The notes beneath the pieces are model-generated. The model was not told the origin of the DNA, made no database searches, and worked only from the letters and a program-made list of their open reading frames with translations. This document shows, in pieces, positions 17,066-25,125 of a stretch of 64,000 nucleotides of DNA. Within the stretch, counting starts at the first letter, position 1; each line of letters starts with the position of its first letter. Source of the stretch: Pararobbsia alpina_A (GTDB taxonomy: Bacteria > Pseudomonadota > Gammaproteobacteria > Burkholderiales > Burkholderiaceae); NCBI RefSeq assembly GCF_965118125.1, contig NZ_OZ221288.1, forward strand, positions 1,054,001-1,118,000, in the 5' to 3' direction. The position numbers and the translations under genes are program-made.

Positions 17066-18208
17066 ATGCACACTGCTCAATCTGCTATTGCCCGCGTACC
17101 AGGCGCGCTGACGTCGTCGGATCGTTCGACCGATGTCAGCGCCTCTACTCCTTTTGAGGTGTCGCTCAAATCGGCCACGACACGTTCGTCGCACACCTCA
17201 CGCGCGTCACGCGCATCACGTCTGCGCACGGCCCTGAGCGCACGTTTGAGCGCGCTATCTCTCGTCGCCGTCGCTGCCCTCACCCTTGGTGCGGCATCGC
17301 TCGCGCATGCCGCCGATGAGGACGTCCCGTCGCTCAAGGGTAAGCGCATCGCGATCAGCGTCACGGGCACCGATCACTACTTCGATCTCAAGGCTTATGA
17401 AGCGCAGGTCGCCGAGGTCAAGCGTCTTGGCGGCACGCCGATCACACTCGATGCAGGCCGCATCGACAAGAATCTCGTCTCTCAGCTGCAGACGGTGATC
17501 ACGCAAAAGCCCGATGCCGTGATCCAGACGCTCGGCACGCTGTCGGTCATCGATCCGTCGCTCAAGCGAATTCGCGACGCAGGCATTCCCGTGTTTACGG
17601 TCGATGTGCCGTCGCAGAACAGCATCAACAACACGACATCGGATAACTGGTCAATCGGATCGTCGCTCGCCCTGAAACTGGTCCAGTCGATTAACGGCAA
17701 GGGGAATGTGCTCGTCTTCAATGGTTTCTACGGCGTGCCCGTCTGCGCGATCCGTTACGACGAACTCAAGCAGGTGCTCAAGTACTACCCGAACGTCAAG
17801 ATCATCGAACCGGAATTGCGTGACGTGATTCCGAATACGGTCCAGGACGCCTATGCGCAGACGACTGCCCTGCTCAACAAATACCCGAAGGGACAGATCG
17901 CCGCAATCTGGTCGGCCTGGGATATTCCGCAGCTTGGCGCGAGCAAGGCACTGGTCGCTGCGGGCCGCACCGAGATCAAGACGTTTGGCGTCGACGGCAC
18001 GCCTGAAGTGCTCGACTTGCTGAAGGCCGACAACTCGCCGGTCGGCGCGGTCTCCGCGCAACAGCCCGCGTTGATCGGCAAGACAGCGGTCGACAATGTC
18101 GCGCGCTATCTGTCGGGCGACAAGGCGCTGCCGAGCGATACGTATGTGCCCGCGCTGCTGACGACCTCGGCCAACCTCTCGGAAGTCAAGAAGCTTCGCG
18201 GCGATTAA
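17066..18208 (+). CDS. Ribose-type ABC transporter periplasmic substrate-binding protein
   Basis: The product (about 380 residues) is a type-I periplasmic binding protein of the RbsB/Peripla_BP_4 class: KGKRIAISVTGTDHYFDLKAYEAQ, a two-domain fold with VDVPSQNSINNTTSDN, and a C-terminal IKTFGVDGTPEVLDLL. The class binds sugars and some other small polar ligands. The signal peptide is unusual: a hydrophobic core (LSALSLVAVAALTLGAASLAHA) is preceded by about 60 Ser/Thr/Arg-rich residues from the 17066 start. A downstream GTG near 17159 would still leave about 30. The true start is therefore uncertain. It heads the ABC set inside the sulfur operon, so its ligand is likely an organosulfur compound or a sulfonated carbohydrate (inference). 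Confidence 0.82.
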   Translation: MHTAQSAIARVPGALTSSDRSTDVSASTPFEVSLKSATTRSSHTSRASRASRLRTALSARLSALSLVAVAALTLGAASLAHAADEDVPSLKGKRIAISVTGTDHYFDLKAYEAQVAEVKRLGGTPITLDAGRIDKNLVSQLQTVITQKPDAVIQTLGTLSVIDPSLKRIRDAGIPVFTVDVPSQNSINNTTSDNWSIGSSLALKLVQSINGKGNVLVFNGFYGVPVCAIRYDELKQVLKYYPNVKIIEPELRDVIPNTVQDAYAQTTALLNKYPKGQIAAIWSAWDIPQLGASKALVAAGRTEIKTFGVDGTPEVLDLLKADNSPVGAVSAQQPALIGKTAVDNVARYLSGDKALPSDTYVPALLTTSANLSEVKKLRGD

Positions 18209-18320
18209 CACGCCACTAGTACGCCACGGACACGCCACCAACACGCCGCAAATACGCGACTCACACGCAACGCGACCGACACACGCCCGATACGCGACTC
18301 ACACCTTTGAAAGACTCGCC

Positions 18321-19994
18321 ATGACATCGACACCCGTCTTGCCACAGGACGCCTCACCGGATCTCGCGATCGCGCTCGACGGTATCGTCAAACAGTTCGG
18401 CGCCAATCGCGCACTCGACGGGGCATCGCTTCATGTCGCACGCGGCACGATTCATGGGCTGGTCGGCGAGAACGGTGCGGGCAAATCGACGCTGATCAAG
18501 GTCCTCGCCGGCATGCACCGGCCCGATGCGGGCGAGGTCCGCATCGGTGGCCAGGTCCGTCGCGACCTGACGCCGGCCACCGTCGAGTCCCTCGGTGTGC
18601 ACTTCATTCATCAGGACAGACTGCTCTCGCCGAGCTTCACGGTCGGCGAGGCGCTGTTTCTCGGTCGTGAATTGCGCAAGGGTCCCTTGCTGGATCGGGC
18701 CGCCATGCGGCGACGCGCGGCCGAAGTCATCGACGGCTTCTTCGGCCTGACGCTGCCACCGCATGCTTTGATCGGCGAATTGAGCACAGCGCAACAGCAA
18801 GTTGTTCAGATCTCGCGCGCGTTGCTGGCCAAACCCTCCGTTCTCGTCTTCGACGAGCCGACCGCAGCACTCGTGCGGCGCGAGGTCGATCAGCTCCTCG
18901 ACATCATTCGCCGCCTTCGCGCACAGGGCATATCGATCATCTATATCTCGCACTACCTGCAGGAAATTGAAGCGCTGTGCGACGCGGTCACGATTCTGCG
19001 TAACGGACGCGATGTCGGCACCGTCTCGCCGCGCACGACCTCACTCAGCGAGATCGCGCGCACGATGGTCAATCGCGACGTCACCGAGATGTATCCGAAA
19101 CAGGTCGTTCCGATCGGCGACACGGTGCTCGAGACCCGCGCACTGACGCAAGCCCGAAGCTACGATGCGGTCTCGCTCAAGATTCATGCAGGCGAAGTAT
19201 TGGGCCTGACCGGGCTGGTCGGCTCCGGCGCCAAGGAACTCGTGCGCACACTGTTCGGACTGACGCGCGCCGATGCGGGTGAGATCGTGGCCGGCACGGA
19301 AGTCTTGCGCCTTCGCTCGCCGCGCGACGCGGTTGCGCAGGGTATTGCGCTTGTGCCCGAAGATCGCCGGGCACAGGGCATCGCGCCATCGTTGTCCGTC
19401 ACGGAAAACATCACGCTCGCGAGCCTCGAAGCGTTCTCTTCGCTGGGCTTCCTGTCGCGTCGACGCGAGCGCGACGCAGTCAGCGCACGCATACGCGAAC
19501 TGGCCATCAAAACGCCAGGTCCGCATGCACCGGTGCGCGAGCTGAGCGGTGGCAATCAGCAAAAGGTGGCACTCGCCAAGTGGCTGAGCCGGCATTCCCG
19601 TGTCTATATCCTCGACGAGCCGACCGTCGGCGTCGACATCGGCGCCAAGGTCGAGATCTACCGCTTGATCGGCACACTCGTCGCGCAGGGCGCGGGCGTG
19701 CTGCTGTTGTCATCCGATCTGCAAGAGCTTGTCGGACTATCCGACCGGATCGCGGTGATGTATCGCGGCCGCATTGTCAAAACGTTCGCAGCGGGAGAAG
19801 CCGATACGGATGCGCTGCTGGCGAGTGCAACGGGTGCGGATAGCCACGTCAGGTTCGACAATGAAATCGATGCGAGTGTCGGCGCCGACTTCGATGGCGC
19901 GCTTCGATCCGACGTCCAGGCCAACGCCGGTGCGTACTCGGCCCGCACACAGAACCCGTCGACCCAACAGGACTCCGCTCATGTCGCTCACTAA
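18321..19994 (+). CDS. Ribose-type ABC importer, duplicated ATPase subunit (RbsA-like)
   Basis: The 557-residue protein carries two fused ABC ATPase domains. The first has Walker A GENGAGKST (about 49-57), signature LSTAQQQV and Walker B VFDEPTAAL. The second has the degenerate Walker A GLVGSGAKEL that is normal for this family, signature LSGGNQQKV and Walker B ILDEPTVGVD. The 45-residue C-terminal tail is low-complexity and unlike the usual short end. It would power import through the two permeases that follow. A 112-bp spacer of ACACGC-like low-complexity DNA separates it from the binding-protein gene, and its end overlaps the next start by 14 bp. Confidence 0.9.
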   Translation: MTSTPVLPQDASPDLAIALDGIVKQFGANRALDGASLHVARGTIHGLVGENGAGKSTLIKVLAGMHRPDAGEVRIGGQVRRDLTPATVESLGVHFIHQDRLLSPSFTVGEALFLGRELRKGPLLDRAAMRRRAAEVIDGFFGLTLPPHALIGELSTAQQQVVQISRALLAKPSVLVFDEPTAALVRREVDQLLDIIRRLRAQGISIIYISHYLQEIEALCDAVTILRNGRDVGTVSPRTTSLSEIARTMVNRDVTEMYPKQVVPIGDTVLETRALTQARSYDAVSLKIHAGEVLGLTGLVGSGAKELVRTLFGLTRADAGEIVAGTEVLRLRSPRDAVAQGIALVPEDRRAQGIAPSLSVTENITLASLEAFSSLGFLSRRRERDAVSARIRELAIKTPGPHAPVRELSGGNQQKVALAKWLSRHSRVYILDEPTVGVDIGAKVEIYRLIGTLVAQGAGVLLLSSDLQELVGLSDRIAVMYRGRIVKTFAAGEADTDALLASATGADSHVRFDNEIDASVGADFDGALRSDVQANAGAYSARTQNPSTQQDSAHVAH

Positions 19995-20958
19995 TACGCG
20001 CCGCGTGAGCGTGGCCGTTGCGTTGTCGCGCGGCGGGTCGTTTACCGCGTTCGCGCTGATCCTGATCGTGTTCGCGTTGACCGCGCCCAATTTCATTTCA
20101 CCCGTCAACCTTGAGAACATCGTCGCGCAGTCTGCGCTGCCGGGCCTGTTGGCCTTCGGTCTCACGATCGTGATCATCGGTGGTGGCCAGAATGTCGTGA
20201 CAGGCGGCATCGATCTGTCGCTTGCAGCCAATCTAGGACTCAGCGCCGCGGTCTATGCCACGCTCGTGCACGGTGCGCACGGCGATGCCTACGCCGTGGC
20301 GGCAACACTGGCGACCGGCATCGCGATCGGCGCGCTCAATGCATTCGCCGTGGTCCGGCTGCGTATTCCACCACTGCTGGCGACATTGGCCACAATGAAC
20401 CTCGCGGCGGGCCTCGAGCTCGTGCTGACGCAGAACACCGTCGTGCCTGCCGATTCGCCGTTGCTTGCGGTGCTGGCGGGCGCAGGCCCGCTCGGCGTGC
20501 CGATGCTCGCGTGGACATTGCTGGCCGTCGCGCTCCTGCTGGTCGCCCTGATCCAGTACACCCCGTTTGGTCTGCGCCTCTACGCCGTTGGCGAATACCC
20601 CGAAGCGGCACGCGCCAGCGGTCTCTCGCTGAAACCTTATGTCGGTGCCACGTACGTGGTCAGCGGCCTGTGCGGCGCACTCGCAGCCCTGTGCTCCGCC
20701 GCGTTTTTCAACGGCAGCACGACCGGGTCGGGCGAGATGCTGCTCTCGGTCGTCGCGATCGCTTATCTCGGCATCATGTTTTCTCGCCGGATCGTCCCGA
20801 CGATCTCGGGTGCGCTGGTCGCCGCGCTGTTCGTCGGCAGCCTGATCAACGGTTTTCAATTGCTCAATATCTCGAGCTTCTGGGTCAATGGCGTGCAAGG
20901 CGTGCTGATCATCATCGTCGTCGCCGCATCGACGGCATTGCGTCGAAAGGAGATCTGA
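19981..20958 (+). CDS. Ribose-type ABC importer permease 1 (RbsC-like)
   Basis: The 325-residue inner-membrane protein belongs to the branched-chain/monosaccharide permease family (BPD_transp_2). Characteristic pieces are NLENIVAQSALPGLLAFGLTIV, the conserved GGIDLSLAANLGLSA, and the EAA-like cytoplasmic loop NGxxYAVGEYPEAARASGL near residue 210. Eight to ten helices are visible. The ATG at 19981 lies within the end of the ATPase gene, indicating tight coupling. It should form a heterodimeric channel with the permease encoded next. Confidence 0.9.
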   Translation: MSLTNTRRVSVAVALSRGGSFTAFALILIVFALTAPNFISPVNLENIVAQSALPGLLAFGLTIVIIGGGQNVVTGGIDLSLAANLGLSAAVYATLVHGAHGDAYAVAATLATGIAIGALNAFAVVRLRIPPLLATLATMNLAAGLELVLTQNTVVPADSPLLAVLAGAGPLGVPMLAWTLLAVALLLVALIQYTPFGLRLYAVGEYPEAARASGLSLKPYVGATYVVSGLCGALAALCSAAFFNGSTTGSGEMLLSVVAIAYLGIMFSRRIVPTISGALVAALFVGSLINGFQLLNISSFWVNGVQGVLIIIVVAASTALRRKEI

Positions 20959-20959
20959 G

Positions 20960-22054
20960 ATGCATGATGCGACTTCCCCCGTGACGTCATCGTTGCCCTC
21001 TTCACCCGCAGCGGCAGCTGTCACCGTGCGAGACACCCATGCGACGCAAGCGGACGCTTCGTCTTCCGGACGTTCATCGTCCGGAAGCGGGACGGGGTTA
21101 TCCCGCTTGCCCCGAGCGGCGGGTTCGCTCCATCGGCTCGCCGTACCGTTGATCTTTGTGGGCGTCGTTGCATTCTTCGGGACGACCACGCCGACCTTTC
21201 TGACCGCGGGCAATCTCTCGAGCCTGCTGCTCAACAACTTTGCGCTGCTCGCCATTGTCGCAACCGGCATGACTGTAGCCGTAGCGGCAGGCGGCATTGA
21301 TCTGTCTGTCGGTACCGCGCTCGACTTTTCGAGCCTGGCGTTTATCACGCTGCTCAATGCAGGACACGGGGTGGTCGTCGCTACGTTCGGCGCGATCGGT
21401 GCCGGCCTTGTTGCCGGCGGATTCAACGCGGTGCTGATCGGAGGCTTGCGCCTGACACCCTTCCTCGCCACGCTCGGCACGCTGTTTGTCGGCACCAGCG
21501 TTCAGCAGCTACTGTCAGGTGGCGGCCTGCCGATCTACCTTGCATCCGGCATTCATATCGGCCTCACAACGGCGCATATCGCAGGCATCGCCTTGCCGCT
21601 GGTGATCGTGGCCGTCGTCGCAATCGTCTACGGCGCCGTGCTCGCGCGCGGACGCTTTGGCCGCGCGTTGATCGCGGTCGGCGAACAAGCCGATGTGGCG
21701 GACTACTCGGGCTTGTCCTCGCGGCGGATCAGCGGTTTGACTTATCTCGCCTGCGCACTCGCCGCGGCGATCGCCGGCATTGTGTTGTCGTCGACGGTCA
21801 GCGCGTATGTCCCGCTATCGGGCAACGCTTTCATGCTCAACGCAATCGGTGCCACCTTTATCGGCACGACACTGAGCCGCTCGGCACGGCCTAACGTGGC
21901 CGGCACGCTGGTCGGTGTGTTGTTTCTCAACATCGTCGCGAATGGCTTGCTGCTGATCGGCTGGAATTTCTATTGGCAGCAGGTCGCCACCGGGCTTCTG
22001 ATCCTCGTGATTCTCGCGTTCAGCTTTACAAGCCGACGCGCGACCTCGCGGTAG
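20960..22054 (+). CDS. Ribose-type ABC importer permease 2 (RbsC-like)
   Basis: The 364-residue permease starts one base after the preceding stop. It has the same family signatures: NLSSLLLNNFALLAIVATGM, AGGIDLSVGTALDFSSL, and the loop LIAVGEQADVADYSGLSSRRI. The first 55 residues are a Ser/Ala/Thr-rich cytoplasmic extension (including ASSSGRSSSGSGTG), absent from typical RbsC proteins and another case of low-complexity growth in this window. The two permeases differ clearly in sequence, so the channel is a heterodimer as in several simple-sugar and AI-2 importers. Confidence 0.9.
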   Translation: MHDATSPVTSSLPSSPAAAAVTVRDTHATQADASSSGRSSSGSGTGLSRLPRAAGSLHRLAVPLIFVGVVAFFGTTTPTFLTAGNLSSLLLNNFALLAIVATGMTVAVAAGGIDLSVGTALDFSSLAFITLLNAGHGVVVATFGAIGAGLVAGGFNAVLIGGLRLTPFLATLGTLFVGTSVQQLLSGGGLPIYLASGIHIGLTTAHIAGIALPLVIVAVVAIVYGAVLARGRFGRALIAVGEQADVADYSGLSSRRISGLTYLACALAAAIAGIVLSSTVSAYVPLSGNAFMLNAIGATFIGTTLSRSARPNVAGTLVGVLFLNIVANGLLLIGWNFYWQQVATGLLILVILAFSFTSRRATSR

Positions 22055-22059
22055 TGCGC

Positions 22060-22082
22060 TGCGGTGCCCCAGTAGCACCGCA
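22060..22082 (+). terminator. Hairpin after the second permease gene
   Basis: An 8-bp stem (TGCGGTGC/GCACCGCA) with a 7-base loop begins six bases after the permease stop. There is no T-tract. It may stabilise upstream mRNA or partly reduce read-through to the second sfnB in the 160-bp gap. Confidence 0.4.
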
Positions 22083-22214
22083 CCACTCCGCACGTGCTCA
22101 ACACGCGGTCGATCAGGGAAACGGTCGAGTGCCGCGCGAATTCAGAGCACGAAGCACTTGTGAAGTGGGACGCGTTCGATCATCTTTTAAACGTCACAAA
22201 CTCGGATACTTATC

Positions 22215-23447
22215 ATGACCGACTCCAGCGCGGCCACGCTTGCCCCACCGCCCCATACGACAGCGCCTGCCGCGGTGCGCATCGAAACCGATGCCCAGGC
22301 GCTGCACGCCGCACAGGCGTTCGCGGACTCCATCGCGCAAGGCGCGGCCGATCGCGATCGCGCACACGTCCGGCCCCGCGCCGAAATCGAGCGCTTTTCG
22401 CTGACGGGTCTATGGGCCATCACCGTGCCGCGTGCGTATGGCGGCATCGACGTCTCCGCGACCACGCTCGCTCAGGTGATTCGCACCGTATCCGAGGCCG
22501 ATCCGTCGATCGGTCAGGTGCCGCAAAACCATTTCTATGTACTCGAAGTGCTTCGGGCCACGGGGTCCGAAGCGCAAAAGCGATTTTTCTTCGACCGCGT
22601 ACTGCATGGCGAGCGCCTCGGCAACGCACTCTCGGAGACCGGCACGCGCAGCGTGGCGGAGTTCAAGACGCGGCTGCATCCGGCGCCAGACGGCGCTTTG
22701 CTCGAAGGCAAAAAGTTCTATTCGTCCGGTGCGCTCTACGCGGACTGGATCCCCGTGGGCGCAAACCTCGGTGACGACGACCAGGTCTTCGTCTTCGTAC
22801 CGCGTGACGCCGAGGGCGTGACCGTCATCGACGACTGGTCGAGCTTCGGCCAGCGCGGCACCGGTAGCGGCACGACGGTGCTCGACAACGTACGTGTCGA
22901 GCCCTCGCAGATCATTCCCTACAAGGCTGCCTTCACGACGCCCAGCGCGACGGGGCCTGTCGGCCAGCTGATTCACGCGGCCGTCGACGCCGGTATCGCT
23001 CACGCCGCCTTGCGCGACGCCATCGCGTTCACGCGCCGGCAAACCCGCCCCTGGATCGACAGCACCGCGGAACGCGCGGTCGACGATCCGCTGAGCCTGA
23101 TTCAGTTTGGCGACCTCCAGATCCGCGTCGACGCCGCCGATGCCCTGCTCGAGCGCGCCGGCCGGCAGATCGATGCCGCGCGGCGCTCGCTCGACGCCGA
23201 CTCGGTCGGGCGGGCATCAGTCGCCGTGGCCGAAGCGCGGGCCCTGACGACCGAAGCCGCGATTCTCGCGACCAACAAACTGTTCGAGCTTGCCGGCACG
23301 CAATCGACGCTCGCGGAATTCAATCTCGACCGGCACTGGCGTAATGCCCGCACGCACACGCTGCACGATCCGGTCCGCTGGAAATACTTCGCGGTGGGCA
23401 ACTTCCATCTGAACGGCACCCTGCCGCCAAGGCACGGCGCGATCTGA
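22215..23447 (+). CDS. SfnB-family sulfur acquisition oxidoreductase (copy 2)
   Basis: The 410-residue protein is a paralog of the gene at 15792. It shares TGLWAITVPRAYGGIDVS, SEADPSIGQVPQNHF, SGALYADWIPVGA, and the C-terminal RHWRNARTHTLHDPVRWKY. Both end in near-identical motifs that mark SfnB-type members of the acyl-CoA dehydrogenase fold. Retention of two divergent copies around an importer suggests two substrates or two steps. The product is cytosolic and would need reduced flavin. It follows the ABC genes on the same strand and is probably part of the P2 transcript, although the 160-bp gap with a hairpin could allow separate control. Confidence 0.87.
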   Translation: MTDSSAATLAPPPHTTAPAAVRIETDAQALHAAQAFADSIAQGAADRDRAHVRPRAEIERFSLTGLWAITVPRAYGGIDVSATTLAQVIRTVSEADPSIGQVPQNHFYVLEVLRATGSEAQKRFFFDRVLHGERLGNALSETGTRSVAEFKTRLHPAPDGALLEGKKFYSSGALYADWIPVGANLGDDDQVFVFVPRDAEGVTVIDDWSSFGQRGTGSGTTVLDNVRVEPSQIIPYKAAFTTPSATGPVGQLIHAAVDAGIAHAALRDAIAFTRRQTRPWIDSTAERAVDDPLSLIQFGDLQIRVDAADALLERAGRQIDAARRSLDADSVGRASVAVAEARALTTEAAILATNKLFELAGTQSTLAEFNLDRHWRNARTHTLHDPVRWKYFAVGNFHLNGTLPPRHGAI

Positions 23448-23506
23448 GTGTCATACTGTGGTCCGTGCGCAACCCCGACGCACGGACCCCGACACTTTGA
23501 GGCGCC

Positions 23507-24949
23507 ATGACCTCCACGACTGCTTCGTCCGCTTCGTCTGAATTGGCGCTTTCGCCTGCCTCGTCCGCTTCGTCCGCCCCATCCGCTTCGTCCGCTTCGT
23601 CCGCTTCGTCCGCTTCGTCCGCTTCTTACGCCTCTTCTGCAACACCCGCGCCGGCCACTTCTGCAAGCTCATCCCTGGCGGCGAAAGCCTCTGGCACGAA
23701 CACGCAGCCCGTTCCGGTCAACCCGCCACATATCTCCTTGCTCGAAGCGCCCGAAATCGGCACAGCGAGCGCAGCGATCGAGACCCCGGCGCTCGTGCTT
23801 GACCTCGACATTGCCCGACGCAATATCGAGCGCATGCAGCGAGCCACGAGCGCGGCCGGTGTGAAGCTGCGCCCGCATGCGAAAGCGCACAAATGCCCGG
23901 ACATCTCGCGCCTGCAACTCGCCGAAGGCGCAGTGGGGATTTGCTGCCAGAAGGTCAGTGAAGCCATCCCCTTCGTGGCAGCCGGCATCCGTGACATCCA
24001 TATCAGCAACGAAGTCGTCGGCGCCCAAAAGGTCAGACAGCTCGCCGAACTTGCCAGCGAGGTGCGCATGAGCGTGTGCGTCGATGACCCGATGCAGATC
24101 GATGCACTCGCGGTCGCCACTGTCGTGGCGGGTTCGACGCTGGGCGTCTTCATCGATATCGACGTCGGCCAGCACCGCTGTGGTGTGTCGACACTCGAAC
24201 AGGCCGTCGCGCTCGCCAAGCTCATCGTCGCTCACCCGCAACTCGAACTCCGCGGCATTCAGGCGTATCACGGCAGCAACCAGCATCAACGCAGTCCGGA
24301 AGAACGCAACCGCACCGCTGGCCACGCCGCAAAAATCGCGGGCGAGATGGCTCAAGGACTGCGCGCCGCCGGGTTTCCGTGCGACACGATCACCGGCGGA
24401 GGCACCGGCAGCGCGGAATTCGACTTTGCGCACGGCGTCTACACGGAGATTCAGGCGGGTTCCTACGTGTTTATGGACGCTGACTATGCGTCGAACATCT
24501 ATACGGGCGAGCTGACGTTTGAGCACAGCCTCTTTATCGCGTCGACCGTCATGAGTGTCGCCGTGCAGGGTCAGGTCGTCGTCGATGCCGGGCTCAAGTC
24601 GATGTCGGTCGACTCCGGACTGCCGTGGATCTGGGAACAGGGGCAACGTTCGATCGCGCTGACCTATGCCGGCGCAAGCGACGAGCATGGCGTCGTGCGG
24701 CCGCTGAACGCGGAGCAAGCACCCTCAACCGGATCGACGGAACCGACCGGATCGAGCGGATCGACCACGTCGTCCGCATCGGCTCCCGCTAGCGTCGACG
24801 ATCGCTCGCTCCCGCCTTTGGGCACGCAGATCCTGCTCGCGCCGGGTCATTGCGATCCGACATTCAATCTTTACGACCGCCTTATCGTCGTCCAGGACGA
24901 ACGCGTCGCAGATGTCTGGCCCATCGCCGCACGCGGCATGAGCTGGTAA
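23507..24949 (+). CDS. DSD1/D-threonine aldolase-family PLP enzyme
   Basis: The 480-residue protein has the fold-type III PLP barrel of alanine racemase at its N-terminus (ALVLDLDIARRNIERM; the PLP Lys is in LRPHAKAHKCP) and the DSD1-type C-terminal domain with a metal-binding LAPGHCDPT motif. Relatives are D-threonine aldolase, 3-hydroxy-D-aspartate aldolase and eukaryote-type D-serine dehydratase. Here it closes a sulfur-acquisition operon, so a D-amino acid or thio-amino acid is a possible substrate (inference). The first 80 residues are Ser/Ala-rich low complexity from a 9-bp repeat, and a second Ser/Thr/Gly-rich insertion of about 28 residues precedes the metal motif. GAGG precedes the ATG. 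Confidence 0.83.
   Translation: MTSTTASSASSELALSPASSASSAPSASSASSASSASSASYASSATPAPATSASSSLAAKASGTNTQPVPVNPPHISLLEAPEIGTASAAIETPALVLDLDIARRNIERMQRATSAAGVKLRPHAKAHKCPDISRLQLAEGAVGICCQKVSEAIPFVAAGIRDIHISNEVVGAQKVRQLAELASEVRMSVCVDDPMQIDALAVATVVAGSTLGVFIDIDVGQHRCGVSTLEQAVALAKLIVAHPQLELRGIQAYHGSNQHQRSPEERNRTAGHAAKIAGEMAQGLRAAGFPCDTITGGGTGSAEFDFAHGVYTEIQAGSYVFMDADYASNIYTGELTFEHSLFIASTVMSVAVQGQVVVDAGLKSMSVDSGLPWIWEQGQRSIALTYAGASDEHGVVRPLNAEQAPSTGSTEPTGSSGSTTSSASAPASVDDRSLPPLGTQILLAPGHCDPTFNLYDRLIVVQDERVADVWPIAARGMSW
23582..23626 (+). repeat. 9-bp tandem repeat TCCGCTTCG inside the DSD1-family gene
   Basis: Four perfect copies of TCCGCTTCG (23582-23617) and a fifth with one change encode Ser-Ala-Ser repeats in frame. 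More degenerate copies extend upstream to about 23527. The unit is a multiple of three, so copy-number change would alter length but not frame. Confidence 0.9.
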
Positions 24950-25125
24950 CGCAGTAGAAATGAAAGGTGGAATCTCTATAGTGTGCCGGCCGCGCGAGGC
25001 CGACATCTAAGGGAACGGGCACGTCAGCCGCTGTGTCGCGCGGATTCATCGCATGCGGATGCACGCATGCCGACCCATCCATTTCGGCACCCTGACGGCG
25101 ATGCCGGCCTTTTCCGCCTCTCTCT

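Noticed and set aside
18209..18320. ACACGC-like repeats between binding-protein and ATPase genes as a possible CRISPR or attachment site
   Set aside because: Irregular low-complexity DNA without constant repeat and spacer lengths.
23451..23672. Minus-strand Lys/Arg/Thr repeat frame
   Set aside because: Artefact of the 9-bp repeat read on the opposite strand of the DSD1-family gene.
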